Assembly: GCA_020725665.1 (NCBI GenBank)
Contig: DYEO01000040.1
Location: forward strand, 1-55,979
Length of the DNA stretch: 55,979 nt
Direction of reading: 5' to 3'
From: Dethiobacter sp.
Lineage (GTDB): Bacteria; Bacillota; Dethiobacteria; DTU022; UBA8154
Position numbers and translations under genes: made by a program. Below the pieces are notes generated by a model. That model was given only the letters and a program-made list of their open reading frames with translations. It had not been told where the DNA came from and did not search any database. Shown here in pieces: positions 19,456 through 28,468 of this stretch (within the stretch, counting starts at the first letter, position 1; each line of letters opens with the position of its first letter).

Positions 19456-19689
19456 GTGACCTGTCCTGTCTGCAAGGGAAATAATACGGGGAAAATAGGG
19501 GGCAACACATATTATTGTGCGAGTTGCCTGCTGGAGTATGAGGAGCAGGATGGAAAGATCAACATCTACTACATCGACCCTGAGGGAACGGCTGTGCCCC
19601 TGAAAAATGCCGATACAGCGCAACAACTTGTCAACATCCTGCAAGATGACGAACAGTTGCTTTCGTGGGAAGAAATAAGACCAAGGTAG
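19456..19689 (+). CDS. Small zinc-ribbon protein, function unknown
   Basis: A 77-residue protein with two Cys pairs, CPVC at residues 3-6 and CASC at about 22-25, in the pattern of a zinc ribbon that opens MTCPVCKGNN. The rest is acidic and has no motif I recognise. GTG 19456 is behind AGCGAGGTG. It sits 21 bases before the AI-2E family gene and may be its operon partner. Coding is supported by a good start site, the cysteine spacing and spacing to the next gene. Confidence 0.6.
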   Translation: MTCPVCKGNNTGKIGGNTYYCASCLLEYEEQDGKINIYYIDPEGTAVPLKNADTAQQLVNILQDDEQLLSWEEIRPR

Positions 19690-19710
19690 GTGGGGAGGGG
19701 GTGAGGGATC

Positions 19711-20709
19711 ATGGGGGGAATTATGGAACTGGTGATCACTCCCCTGCTTCTGGCTGTCCTGCTCGCATACATCCTGGCGCCTCCCGTAAGGTACCTGGAA
19801 AAACAGGGACTATCCCGGTCCACAGCTATTCTGACCATTTATGTTTTCTTTGCATCCTTATTGCTCCTGGTCTGTCTCAATCTTTTCCCCTCCCTGATTA
19901 AAGAGCTTGAGGAACTGGGGCGCATCCTGCCTGAATATACAGAAAGATTGATGCTTAACCTCGAGGATTTGGAGGGCCGCTTGCAGCGCTTCAGCATTCC
20001 TCACGGTGTGCGCGGTGCTCTTGATGAAAACATAAGAGCGCTGCAGGGGATGCTGGGACAGCGCCTGGAGAGGCTGGCTCTGTTTCTTTTGTCCGCTGTG
20101 GGCCGGATTATGGGATTGCTGCTGGTTCCCCTTTTTACATTCTATTTTTTACGGGACAGCGACTCTCTCAAGAAGTGGCTTCTCCTTCGCTTGCCGCCTT
20201 CATTTCGCGACAGTATGGAGCAGACCCTCGCCGATGTGAGCAAGACGCTGGGGGCTTACCTGCGGGGCATCATTATTGTCAGCCTGGCCGTAGGAGTGAT
20301 GCTCTATCTGGGCCTGCTCATTTTAGGTGTGCAATTTTCCCTTTTTTTGGCCTTACTCAACACGCTGCTCAACGTTGTGCCCTATTTTGGCCCGCTGATT
20401 GGCGCCATTCCGGTAATTATTATCGCCTTTCTCCAATCCCCTGCATTGGCCTGGAAGGCAACCCTGTTGATGATTATAGTACAGCAGGTGGAGAGCCAGC
20501 TCATTGCCCCCCGTGTTTTCGGGTATGAACTGGGTTTTCATCCCCTGGTCGTAGTAATTGCCCTTTTGCTGGGTGGCATCTATCTCGGGTTTTTCGGGTT
20601 GGTCTTTATTGTGCCACTCACTGCCGTCTTCATCATCTTCTACAAGCATTTTTCCCCGCTGGCGAAACGTGCCCTGGCGGAGCAAAAAAATGGCAAAAAG
20701 TGGTTTTAA
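19711..20709 (+). CDS. AI-2E family (PerM/YtvI-like) transporter
   Basis: Integral membrane protein of the AI-2E transporter family; members export autoinducer-2 or act in Na+/H+ exchange, and the substrate here cannot be told. The family pattern is clear: a helix running into AYILAPPVRYLEKQG, the long cytoplasmic segment, and the C-terminal block with NVVPYFGPLIGAIP and LLGGIYLGFFG. At 332 residues it is slightly short, because the usual first helix before the TPLLLAVLLAY segment seems to be absent. ATG 19711 follows GAGGGGGTGAGG; ATG 19723 is an alternative. Confidence 0.88.
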   Translation: MGGIMELVITPLLLAVLLAYILAPPVRYLEKQGLSRSTAILTIYVFFASLLLLVCLNLFPSLIKELEELGRILPEYTERLMLNLEDLEGRLQRFSIPHGVRGALDENIRALQGMLGQRLERLALFLLSAVGRIMGLLLVPLFTFYFLRDSDSLKKWLLLRLPPSFRDSMEQTLADVSKTLGAYLRGIIIVSLAVGVMLYLGLLILGVQFSLFLALLNTLLNVVPYFGPLIGAIPVIIIAFLQSPALAWKATLLMIIVQQVESQLIAPRVFGYELGFHPLVVVIALLLGGIYLGFFGLVFIVPLTAVFIIFYKHFSPLAKRALAEQKNGKKWF

Positions 20710-20722
20710 CACTTCCCGCGCA

Positions 20723-20751
20723 TTGACAGGCCCATATATTGCCGCTATAAT
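20723..20751 (+). promoter_or_regulatory. Consensus sigma-A promoter of alaS
   Basis: TTGACA at 20723-20728 and TATAAT at 20746-20751 match consensus exactly with 17-base spacing. The leader is only about 25 bases, so there is no room for a T-box. This is the strongest promoter in the window and may drive the whole alaS-ireB-AKR-ruvX block. Confidence 0.85.
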
Positions 20752-20781
20752 TGTTTTAATCCTTTGCTGGAGGCAATTGAT

Positions 20782-23439
20782 ATGAAAAGCAACGAAATAC
20801 GGGATGTGTTTTTGCATTTTTTTAAAGAAAAAAAACATTTGATTCTCCCCAGTTTTTCTCTAGTACCGCAGAACGACCCCACGCTGTTGCTTATCGGAGC
20901 AGGGATGGCTCCCCTTAAACCTTATTTTACAGGGGAGAAGCAGCCCCCCAGCCGCCGTGTCGCCACATGCCAGAAGTGCGTACGCACGCCGGACCTGGAA
21001 AAGGTGGGACTTACAGCCCGGCATGCCACTTTTTTCGAGATGCTCGGCAATTTCTCTTTTGGAGATTATTTTAAAGAAGAGGCAATTGTCTGGGCTTGGG
21101 AGTTGATGACGCAAGGTTACGGTTTTCCGGAGGAGCGGCTTTATGCCAGCATCTACCAGGATGACGATGAGTCCTTTGTCATCTGGCATAACATCATTGG
21201 CCTGCCCGAATCAAAGATTTTCCGACTGGGTAAGGATGATAATTTCTGGGAAATCGGTACGGGGCCCTGTGGTCCTTGTTCGGAAATCTATTTTGACCGT
21301 GGCCCTGCATACAGTTGCGGGCGTGAGAACTGTACGGTGGGCTGCGACTGCGATCGTTACCTCGAAGTCTGGAACCTGGTTTTTACCCAGTTCAATAAGG
21401 AGCCGGATGGCTCCTATACACCCCTGAAGCAAAAAAATATCGATACGGGAGCCGGCCTGGAGCGGCTTGCGGTGGCCCTGCAGGGGGTATCTTCCCTTTT
21501 TGAGATCGATACGGTGAGGCTGTTACTCGATTATTTTGCCGGCGAGGCGGGGGCCCTTTACGGCGAGGACGAAAAAAAGGACGTTTCGTTACGTGTAATC
21601 ACGGATCACCTGCGTAGTGTAACCTTCATGACGGCAGACGGGATCATGCCGGCTAACGAGGGGCGGGGTTATGTGCTGCGCCGTATCCTGCGCCGGGCTG
21701 TGCGACACGGCAAACTCCTGGGCCTGGAAGCTCCCTTTCTCTATAAAGCAGTGCCGCTGCTGGTGGAACTCATGGGAGATACTTACCCGGAACTGGTCCG
21801 CAACAGCGCATTCATTATAGGGGTGACGCGGCGGGAAGAGGAACGTTTCCGCGATACCCTGGGACAGGGAATGGAACTGCTGGAAAAACTGGCAGTTTCA
21901 TTAAGGGAGAAAAAAATGACGGTTATGCCGGGGAAAGATGCCTTTAAATTGTACGATACCTTCGGTTTTCCCCTGGATTTAACGCGGGAGATCATGGCGG
22001 AAAAAGGCTTCATTATAGACGAGGATGGTTTCACAGAAGCTCTGGAAGAACAGCGTACGAGGGCGCGGGCCGCACTGGCCCAGGCCCGGGAAGAAGGGGG
22101 AAACGCTGACCTTTGGAGCCCGTTAATGTCGGTAGAGGAAACGCCGTTTCTTGGTTACGAGACCATGGAGGCGGCGGCCCGGGTTCTGGCAATTATCAGC
22201 CGGGAGGGCGATTCCTTTGTCCGGCAGGAAAAAAGTAGCGGAGGGGATGAAGTCTACATCCTGCTTGATCGCACGCCTTTTTATGCAGAAAAAGGAGGAC
22301 AGGTTGGTGATACGGGGGAAATCCACTGGGATGGGGGTACCGCAGCGGTTACTGCCACCCTTGCCGGTCCGGGGGGGGAGATCCTGCATCGTGTTACCAT
22401 AAAAAAGGGTAGTATAAGCCAGGGGGCAATAGTTCAGGCCTGCGTGGATCGGCAGCGGCGCCAGGCCGTTGCCCGCAACCACACGGCTACCCACCTGCTG
22501 CACAAGGCCTTGAAAGAGGTTCTGGGGGACCATGTCAACCAGGCCGGCTCTCTTGTAGCTCCGGAGCGGCTGCGTTTTGACTTCACCCACATTGCATCAC
22601 TCAGCACGGATGAACTGAGTAGCATAGAAGCCTTGGTTAACGATGCGGTACTGCGGAATTATGTGGTCGAACCGTTTGTAAGCAGCCTGCAGGAAGCGAT
22701 GCAAATGGGAGCCGTGGCACTTTTCGACGAGAAATACGGGGAGAAAGTCAGGGTGGTCCGTGTGGGGGACTTTTCCCTTGAGCTTTGCGGCGGCACCCAT
22801 GTGGCCTCTACCGGGGAGATCGGCATGGTAAAAATTTTGCATGAGGGAGGGGTGGGGACAGGTCTGCGCCGCATCGAGGCACTTACGGGCACAGGGGCGT
22901 ACCGGTACCTGTGCTGTAATGATCAATTATTGAAAGAGGCGGCGTCTCTTTTAAAAACCACCCCCGATAGCCTCGTTCCACGCCTGAACGAACTGCTTGA
23001 TTCCCAGAAAGAGCTGCAGCGCAGGGTTAAAAATTTGCAACAGCAGATCGGACTTGCCCGGGTGGAAAGTCTCCTGGAGCATGTGGACCATACCCCGGGG
23101 GTGCCTGTTTTAAGCGTGAAGGTGGATGCTCAGGATGCGGAAACTTTGCGCGTCTACCTGGATAAACTACGGGAGGGAATGAAAAGCGGTGTAATCCTGC
23201 TGGGTTCTGTGACCGACGGTAAGGTGCTTTTCGCTGCAGCCGTAACGGATGACCTTGTTAAAAAAGGTTTACATGCCGGCAAGCTGATGGCGGAGGTAGC
23301 CCGTATAACCGGCGGGGGAGGGGGCGGGCGTCCCGATATGGCCCAGGCCGGCGGTAAAGATACACAAAAGCTTAACCAGGCCCTGGCCATTGTTCCCGAA
23401 CTGGTAAGGGCACAACAACAAGCTAGTAAAAATAATTAA
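20782..23439 (+). CDS. alaS: Alanyl-tRNA synthetase
   Basis: Charges tRNA-Ala. The class II catalytic core opens at the N-terminus with LPSFSLVPQNDPTLLL; the editing domain carries the zinc ligands HTATHLLH and CGGTH; the C-terminal C-Ala domain ends with the glycine-rich GGGGGGRPDMAQAGG motif. Length is 885. ATG 20782 is 8 bases after CTGGAGG; the TTG at 20764 would overlap the ribosome binding site. The gene is followed by ireB, a standard Firmicutes order. Confidence 0.98.
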   Translation: MKSNEIRDVFLHFFKEKKHLILPSFSLVPQNDPTLLLIGAGMAPLKPYFTGEKQPPSRRVATCQKCVRTPDLEKVGLTARHATFFEMLGNFSFGDYFKEEAIVWAWELMTQGYGFPEERLYASIYQDDDESFVIWHNIIGLPESKIFRLGKDDNFWEIGTGPCGPCSEIYFDRGPAYSCGRENCTVGCDCDRYLEVWNLVFTQFNKEPDGSYTPLKQKNIDTGAGLERLAVALQGVSSLFEIDTVRLLLDYFAGEAGALYGEDEKKDVSLRVITDHLRSVTFMTADGIMPANEGRGYVLRRILRRAVRHGKLLGLEAPFLYKAVPLLVELMGDTYPELVRNSAFIIGVTRREEERFRDTLGQGMELLEKLAVSLREKKMTVMPGKDAFKLYDTFGFPLDLTREIMAEKGFIIDEDGFTEALEEQRTRARAALAQAREEGGNADLWSPLMSVEETPFLGYETMEAAARVLAIISREGDSFVRQEKSSGGDEVYILLDRTPFYAEKGGQVGDTGEIHWDGGTAAVTATLAGPGGEILHRVTIKKGSISQGAIVQACVDRQRRQAVARNHTATHLLHKALKEVLGDHVNQAGSLVAPERLRFDFTHIASLSTDELSSIEALVNDAVLRNYVVEPFVSSLQEAMQMGAVALFDEKYGEKVRVVRVGDFSLELCGGTHVASTGEIGMVKILHEGGVGTGLRRIEALTGTGAYRYLCCNDQLLKEAASLLKTTPDSLVPRLNELLDSQKELQRRVKNLQQQIGLARVESLLEHVDHTPGVPVLSVKVDAQDAETLRVYLDKLREGMKSGVILLGSVTDGKVLFAAAVTDDLVKKGLHAGKLMAEVARITGGGGGGRPDMAQAGGKDTQKLNQALAIVPELVRAQQQASKNN

Positions 23440-23503
23440 TGCCGGAACAAATGGCGCCTCATGACTTTGTCTGCAAAGTTTTTTGCGGGAGGTGGATTGT
23501 GCA

Positions 23504-23776
23504 GTGGATAAATTTAATCACACAATGAAATTCAATGTGCGGACAGAGGAAGAAGTTAACGAAGCCCAGCTTGTGCTGAAAGAAGTGTACGAGGCTTTAA
23601 AGCAGAAAGGTTATAACCCGATCAACCAACTCGTGGGTTACCTCTTGTCCGGTGACCCCGCCTATATCACCAGCTACAACAACGCCCGCAGCACCATTCT
23701 CAAGCTGGAAAGGGACGATCTGTTGGAGGAGATGGTACGCGTTTATCTCGCCGGCAAGCTGGAGAAAGAAAGGTGA
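23504..23776 (+). CDS. ireB: IreB family regulatory phosphoprotein
   Basis: Small dimeric protein (formerly UPF0297/YrzL). In Enterococcus IreB is phosphorylated by the Ser/Thr kinase IreK and modulates cephalosporin resistance. Conserved features are the early TMKF motif with its Thr, and [17 protein letters not shown] in the middle. GTG 23504 gives [10 protein letters not shown] and lies 9 bases after GGGAGGTGG; the TTG 23483 would precede that site. Length of 90 is normal. The order alaS-ireB-ruvX-DUF1292 is classical except for the inserted aldo/keto reductase. Confidence 0.9.
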   Translation: MDKFNHTMKFNVRTEEEVNEAQLVLKEVYEALKQKGYNPINQLVGYLLSGDPAYITSYNNARSTILKLERDDLLEEMVRVYLAGKLEKER

Positions 23777-23783
23777 TTGTCCC

Positions 23784-24740
23784 TTGCAGTATCGCGTTCT
23801 GGGGAAGACGGGATTGCTTGTTTCCCGGCTCTGTTTTGGCACGCTGACAATGGGGCCCCTGCAGGCTAACCTTTCCCTGGAAGAAGGAGCGGCACTGTTA
23901 AGCGAAGCATTTGCCGCAGGCGTAAATTTCTGGGATACAGCGGAGAGTTACCGTAACTACCAATACTTGCGGCTCGCCCTGAAAAAAACAGGGGCATTGC
24001 CGGTGATCGCCAGCCGGACTTACGCCTACAGCGCAGATGGGGCAAAGGCATCCCTGGAAAAAGCGCGACGTGAACTTGACCTTGATGTCATACCCATCTT
24101 CATGTTGCATGAGCAGGAATCGGCCCTGACTTTGGCAGGGCACAGGCCGGCTCTGGCATACCTGTGTGAAGCCAGGGAGCGGGGATTAATTAAAGCGGTG
24201 GGAATCTCCTGTCACACGGTAGCCGCTGTGAGAGCAGCTATTCATTTTCCTGAACTGGATGTTATCCATCCCTTGATTAATTACCAGGGAATCGGTATTA
24301 AGGACGGTACCGCTGCAGAAATGCTTGCGGCGATGCGCAGCGCTTTTAAGCAGGGTCTGGGTATCTACGGCATGAAGGTGCTCGGTGGTGGCCATCTCGG
24401 CGGCTCTGCGGAAAAAGCATTGACTTTCGCCAGGCGCCTGGACTGTCTCGATGCGATGGCCGTGGGTATGGCCAGCCGTGACGAATTGATTGTGAATCTC
24501 TGTTACCTGCAGGGTGATAAACCGCCTTTGGACGCAGTCACCAGGCTTGCCCGCATCAAGCGCCGCCTCAAAGTGGAAGACTGGTGCAGCGGTTGCGGCA
24601 GTTGCATCAAGGCCTGCCCCCAGGGGGCCCTGTCCGTGGTGGAGAAGAAGAAACGCCGTGCTGTCGTCGACAGGGAACGCTGCATCCTTTGCGGATACTG
24701 CGGGGCTGCTTGCCTGGAAATGTGCCTGAAGATCTTCTAA
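23784..24740 (+). CDS. Aldo/keto reductase with C-terminal 2[4Fe-4S] ferredoxin domain
   Basis: A TIM-barrel oxidoreductase joined to a bacterial ferredoxin domain. The AKR part opens with MQYRVLGKTGLLVSRLCFG and has FWDTAESYRNY near residue 52, where the catalytic Tyr is expected. The last 65 residues hold two cluster motifs, CSGCGSCIKACP and CILCGYCGAAC. TTG 23784 follows AAAGGTG at 23769-23775. Substrate and electron donor are unknown; the clusters suggest electrons from ferredoxin rather than only NAD(P)H. Its insertion between ireB and ruvX is recurrent in some Clostridia by my recollection. Confidence 0.88.
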   Translation: MQYRVLGKTGLLVSRLCFGTLTMGPLQANLSLEEGAALLSEAFAAGVNFWDTAESYRNYQYLRLALKKTGALPVIASRTYAYSADGAKASLEKARRELDLDVIPIFMLHEQESALTLAGHRPALAYLCEARERGLIKAVGISCHTVAAVRAAIHFPELDVIHPLINYQGIGIKDGTAAEMLAAMRSAFKQGLGIYGMKVLGGGHLGGSAEKALTFARRLDCLDAMAVGMASRDELIVNLCYLQGDKPPLDAVTRLARIKRRLKVEDWCSGCGSCIKACPQGALSVVEKKKRRAVVDRERCILCGYCGAACLEMCLKIF

Positions 24741-24750
24741 GGAGGACGTT

Positions 24751-25194
24751 ATGCGTATTATGGCCCTGGACGTGGGGGAAAAGAATATTGGTGTGGCGGT
24801 GAGCGACCCCTTGGGGATTACGGCCCAGGGTTTGAAAGTGATGCGCCGGAGCAATATAAAAAAAGATCTGGTACAACTCCGCGAACTGGTAAAAGAATAT
24901 GACGTGGCAAAGATTGTCGTTGGTTACCCCCTGAACATGGATGGCAGCCCGGGAAATAAGGCCCGGGAGATCATGAATTTTAAAGATAAACTAGCCCAAG
25001 CCATTCCTTTGCCGGTGGTAGTATGGGACGAACGCCTGACCACGGTGTCGGCGCAGCGCACCCTGCTGGAGGCCGGTGTGAGACGCTCCGATCGAAAGAA
25101 GGTTGTCGATAAGGTTGCTGCCGTAATGATTTTGGAGAACTACCTGCGGAGTAAACCTTCTATGGATGAGCGGAACGGGGATAGGGTAAAGTAA
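24751..25194 (+). CDS. ruvX: YqgF/RuvX RNase H-fold protein
   Basis: RuvC-like nuclease family linked to processing of the 16S rRNA 5' end and to Holliday junctions. Catalytic acids are in MALDVGEKNIG near the start, in VVWDERLTT and in KKVVDKVAAVMIL. Length of 147 is normal. The stop codon lies inside an AAAGTAA heptamer repeat, though few residues have been added. ATG 24751 is 10 bases after the AKR stop, behind AAGGAGG. Confidence 0.94.
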   Translation: MRIMALDVGEKNIGVAVSDPLGITAQGLKVMRRSNIKKDLVQLRELVKEYDVAKIVVGYPLNMDGSPGNKAREIMNFKDKLAQAIPLPVVVWDERLTTVSAQRTLLEAGVRRSDRKKVVDKVAAVMILENYLRSKPSMDERNGDRVK

Positions 25195-25208
25195 AAAGTA
25201 AAAGCAAA
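25188..25208. repeat. Heptamer repeat at the ruvX stop
   Basis: AAAGTAA at 25188-25194 and 25195-25201, with a diverged third unit AAGCAAA to 25208. The TAA of the first unit is the ruvX stop codon. Confidence 0.6.
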
Positions 25209-25224
25209 TGGAGGAATAAATTAA

Positions 25225-25599
25225 GTGGAAACAGAGGATCGGATTGTTACGCTGATTGATGAAGAAGGGGAAGCCTTTGATTTTATTATTGTCGACTGTT
25301 TTACGGTAGAAGAACAGGAATATGCCATTATGGTACCGCTGCAAGATGACGAAGAAGACGAAGATGATGCAGAAGGGGATGAGGAATTCGTTGACGGGAA
25401 CGCAGGGGAATATGACAGTGATTTCCTGGATGACGACGGCGAAATAAATGGTGAAGATCTGGAAGAGGAGGAGGCAGTTATCTTTCGCCTCTGCCGGGAT
25501 GATGAGGGACAGACTTCCTTCCAGCTTATTGAAGATGAAGAAGAATGGCAAAGAGTTTCGACTATAGCTTTTGAAAGGCTCTATAAGGCGGAGGAATAA
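25225..25599 (+). CDS. DUF1292 family protein (YrzB-like), acidic
   Basis: A 124-residue, strongly acidic cytosolic protein. The DUF1292 pattern is split: an N-terminal strand pair with VTLIDEEGEAFDF and VEEQEYAIMVPL, then a Glu/Asp-rich linker of about 45 residues, then VIFRLCRDDEG and a terminal strand-helix with FERLY. The linker is longer than usual. Function of the family is unknown, but it follows ireB and ruvX across Firmicutes. GTG 25225 follows GGAGGAA. Confidence 0.88.
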   Translation: METEDRIVTLIDEEGEAFDFIIVDCFTVEEQEYAIMVPLQDDEEDEDDAEGDEEFVDGNAGEYDSDFLDDDGEINGEDLEEEEAVIFRLCRDDEGQTSFQLIEDEEEWQRVSTIAFERLYKAEE

Positions 25600-25623
25600 G
25601 CGCGCGTGCGGAGGAGAGCAGGT

Positions 25624-26697
25624 ATGCGGGGCATGAGGAGAGTACATATTGCAGCAGCTGCAGTAATATTTGTTTGCATGGTACTGGCATTGCTGGCGTA
25701 CTGGCGCGTGTCTACCCTGTTAAGCCCGGTTGCCAGCACCGGGACTCATGCAGAAAAGGAATATTTTGAAAAAGAAGTTGAAATTCCCTTAAAATATTCC
25801 ACCGCTCAAATCGCTGCCCTGCTGGAGGAAGAGGGTATTATTAAAAGCGCCCTTCTTTTTCGGCTGTATACCCGCTATCGCGGTTATGACCAGCAACTGC
25901 AGGCCGGCCGGTATACTTTTAGCTCCGGAATGAGTATGGAGGATATTCTGCAGGAATTGCGCCGGGGAGTTGTTTATAAAGAAACCAACCGCTTTACCAT
26001 ACCGGAAGGTTTTACCCTGGAGCAGATTGCGGCACGGCTGGGCGCCGCCGGGCTGGTGGATGAAGATGTCTTCCTGGAAGCCTGCCGGCATTATCAAAAT
26101 GATGAATTTACTTTTCTTAAAGGCATTCCTCCCGAAGTTTACTACAATCTGGAGGGCTACCTTTTCCCCGACACCTATGAAGTATACCCGGGTGCAACAG
26201 CAGAGGAGATTATCACCGTAATGCTGCGGCGTTTCAACACTGTATGTAATGAAGAATATAGACACCGGGCGGAGGAATTGGGGCTTACCCTGCACGAGGT
26301 TGTGACTATTGCCTCACTTGTGGAGAAAGAAGGACAGGTTGAGGAAGAAAAAACGTTAATTTCGGCCGTATTTCACAACCGTTTGCAAAATAAGCATATG
26401 CCCCTTTTGCAATCCTGTGCCACCGTGCATTACGCCCTGGGTGAAACGAAGGCATATCTTACCAGTAAGGACCTGGAGATTGACTCACCCTATAATACAT
26501 ATATTTATCCCTATTTGCCGCCAGGCCCTATCGCCTCTCCAGGGGCGAATGCCCTGGCGGCGGCCGTTAACCCCGCCCCCGTAACATACCTCTACTTCGT
26601 AAGTAAGGAGGACGGCAGCGGGTTACATTATTTCAGCAACACGTTGCAGGAGCACAACAGGTATAAGGCTCTGGCCCAGCGTAACCGCAACGAGTAG
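25624..26697 (+). CDS. mltG: Endolytic murein transglycosylase MltG
   Basis: Membrane-anchored enzyme that cuts nascent glycan strands and so sets their length. A single N-terminal helix at about residues 8-26 is followed by a LysM-like subdomain and the YceG catalytic domain. The catalytic Glu lies in IASLVEKEGQ, and YNLEGYLFPDTYE and YNTYIYPYLPPGPI are family signatures. ATG 25624 is 7 bases after GAGGAGAG; GTG 25606 is the alternative. The next gene encodes a transpeptidase, so the pair fits one cell wall module. Confidence 0.95.
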   Translation: MRGMRRVHIAAAAVIFVCMVLALLAYWRVSTLLSPVASTGTHAEKEYFEKEVEIPLKYSTAQIAALLEEEGIIKSALLFRLYTRYRGYDQQLQAGRYTFSSGMSMEDILQELRRGVVYKETNRFTIPEGFTLEQIAARLGAAGLVDEDVFLEACRHYQNDEFTFLKGIPPEVYYNLEGYLFPDTYEVYPGATAEEIITVMLRRFNTVCNEEYRHRAEELGLTLHEVVTIASLVEKEGQVEEEKTLISAVFHNRLQNKHMPLLQSCATVHYALGETKAYLTSKDLEIDSPYNTYIYPYLPPGPIASPGANALAAAVNPAPVTYLYFVSKEDGSGLHYFSNTLQEHNRYKALAQRNRNE

Positions 26698-26755
26698 CTG
26701 TTTCGTATAGTTTCACCTTTTCAGCAAATAATAGCAGCAAAAAGGGGAGTTGTCG

Positions 26756-28423
26756 TTGTTACGGCGACAGCGGCGCGTATTTTCCCTCTTGTTGCTTTTT
26801 TCTGTACTTGTCTCCATTGTTTTACTGCGCCTTGCCTTTATTCAGGCCGGGCAGGGGAAACGGTTGGCGCAGGAGGCGGTAAAGCAGCGGGCGCAGACGG
26901 TGGTACTGGCATACAAACGGGGTGATATCCTGGATCGCCACGGTGTTTCCCTGCTGGGAGGCGGGGAAAGAAACGTTCTTGCAGTATTCCCCACCCTGCT
27001 GGCGCGCAGTGATGCAGGCACCAGGGAAACAATCCTTGCCGCTATTCCACGGGTAAGTGCCGCTGCCGGTCCTTTTATCGCCTTCGATAATCTCTCTCCT
27101 GCAGAAGAGGAGTATTTTCGGGAGTATTACAGGGACGGTCTCATCGTCGTAACGGCTTACAACCGTTATGGAGAAGGAGCTCTGGCCACCCATCTGGTGG
27201 GGCATATCGGCCCGGGAGACGGGGAGGGGAAAGTGGGTCTGGAACAGTTTTTCAATACCCAACTGCAGGGTAATCCCAGCATCCTGGCTGCTGTGGTGGA
27301 CGGACGGAACAGGCTGGTGGAGGGTCTGGGCTATCGCCTCTGGGAAATTGAAAATGAAACGGCTCCTCCCGATCTTGTCCTCACCATTGACAGCCGTATC
27401 CAGTTTGAGGTGGAGAGGGTGATGGACGAGAAAATAAGACGGGGTGCCGTGGTGGTGCTGGATCCGCAAAACGGGGAAATCCTGGCTATGGCCAGCCGGC
27501 CTAATTATTACCAGGCTCACCTCTCCCATTACATGAATAACATGTATAATTATGCTACTTACCTGGAGACCTTACCTTTTATCAATCGCAGTATTTTAAG
27601 CTATCATCCCGCTTCCATCTTTAAGATTGTCGTGGCCGCTGCCGCTTTTGATTCTGCCGGTTACGCACTGCTGCACCGTTTTCACTGCCCCGGTTATATC
27701 CGTGTGGGGGATAGGGTTTTTCGCTGCTCCCAGGGCCGGGCACATGGGGAAGTGGATCTGAGCGATGCATTCGCCCATTCATGCAATACGACCTTTATCC
27801 AGGTGGCACTGGAACTGGGTAAAGACAGGGTATACGAATATGCCCAAAAGATGGGCCTGGGTGAGAAAAGTAATTTGCCGCTGGGAAATGCAGCCGGGGG
27901 GGAGGAGTCGGCGGGGCGGCTGCCACTGCCGGAAGAGATTAGGTACGAAGGTGAGCTGGCCCTCATAGCCCTTGGGCAGGGTGGCGTGGAAACAACCCCC
28001 TTGCAGGTGGCCCGCCTTACCGCCATTGCGGCCAATGGTGGTTACCTGGTGGAGCCCCGCCTGGTAAAAGGGTTTCTGGAGGGAGAGAGGCTGTCTCTGG
28101 GGAGTTTTTCCCCATCTTTCCCGCGGCGGGCGGTCAGCCCTCTTACCGCATCCCGGCTGCGTTACCTTATGATGAAGGTGGTGGATCAGGGGACGGGCAA
28201 GGAGGCTCGAAGCGAACAGGTTATTCTCGGCGGTAAAACGGGAACGGCGGAAACAGGCAGAGCAAACCATGACGGGGCCCCCCTTTATTATTTCTGGTTT
28301 AGCGGACTCCTTCCCCTGGAAGACTGCCGCGCCGTGGTTACGGTTTTCATCGAGGAACCACGGGGGTACAGCGCTGCTGCTGTTTTTAAAAAAATCGCGG
28401 AGGCCATCCACCCTTTTCTTTAA
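26756..28423 (+). CDS. Class B penicillin-binding protein (FtsI/PBP2-like)
   Basis: Monofunctional D,D-transpeptidase that crosslinks peptidoglycan outside the membrane. An N-terminal anchor helix (about residues 9-27) precedes the dimerisation domain with KRGDILDRHG. The active-site Ser is in SIFK near residue 287, the second motif is SCN, and the third is KTGTAETG. At about 555 residues it is on the short side for PBP2 and has no PASTA domains. TTG 26756 is 8 bases after GGGGAG; TTG 26750 is also possible. It may serve elongation, division or sporulation; sequence alone does not decide. Confidence 0.9.
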   Translation: MLRRQRRVFSLLLLFSVLVSIVLLRLAFIQAGQGKRLAQEAVKQRAQTVVLAYKRGDILDRHGVSLLGGGERNVLAVFPTLLARSDAGTRETILAAIPRVSAAAGPFIAFDNLSPAEEEYFREYYRDGLIVVTAYNRYGEGALATHLVGHIGPGDGEGKVGLEQFFNTQLQGNPSILAAVVDGRNRLVEGLGYRLWEIENETAPPDLVLTIDSRIQFEVERVMDEKIRRGAVVVLDPQNGEILAMASRPNYYQAHLSHYMNNMYNYATYLETLPFINRSILSYHPASIFKIVVAAAAFDSAGYALLHRFHCPGYIRVGDRVFRCSQGRAHGEVDLSDAFAHSCNTTFIQVALELGKDRVYEYAQKMGLGEKSNLPLGNAAGGEESAGRLPLPEEIRYEGELALIALGQGGVETTPLQVARLTAIAANGGYLVEPRLVKGFLEGERLSLGSFSPSFPRRAVSPLTASRLRYLMMKVVDQGTGKEARSEQVILGGKTGTAETGRANHDGAPLYYFWFSGLLPLEDCRAVVTVFIEEPRGYSAAAVFKKIAEAIHPFL

Positions 28424-28433
28424 AAAATGGAAA

Positions 28434-28442
28434 TGATATAAT
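28434..28442 (+). promoter_or_regulatory. Candidate extended -10 promoter of apgM
   Basis: TGATATAAT at 28434-28442 is an extended -10 element. No good -35 hexamer is present, which such promoters tolerate. It would start transcription about 20 bases before the apgM ribosome binding site and could feed addB and addA. Confidence 0.4.
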
Positions 28443-28468
28443 CCGATTCAAGGGAAAGGAGACCGGAA

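Noticed and set aside
20710..20781. T-box leader for alaS
   Set aside because: The leader after the consensus promoter is only about 25 bases.
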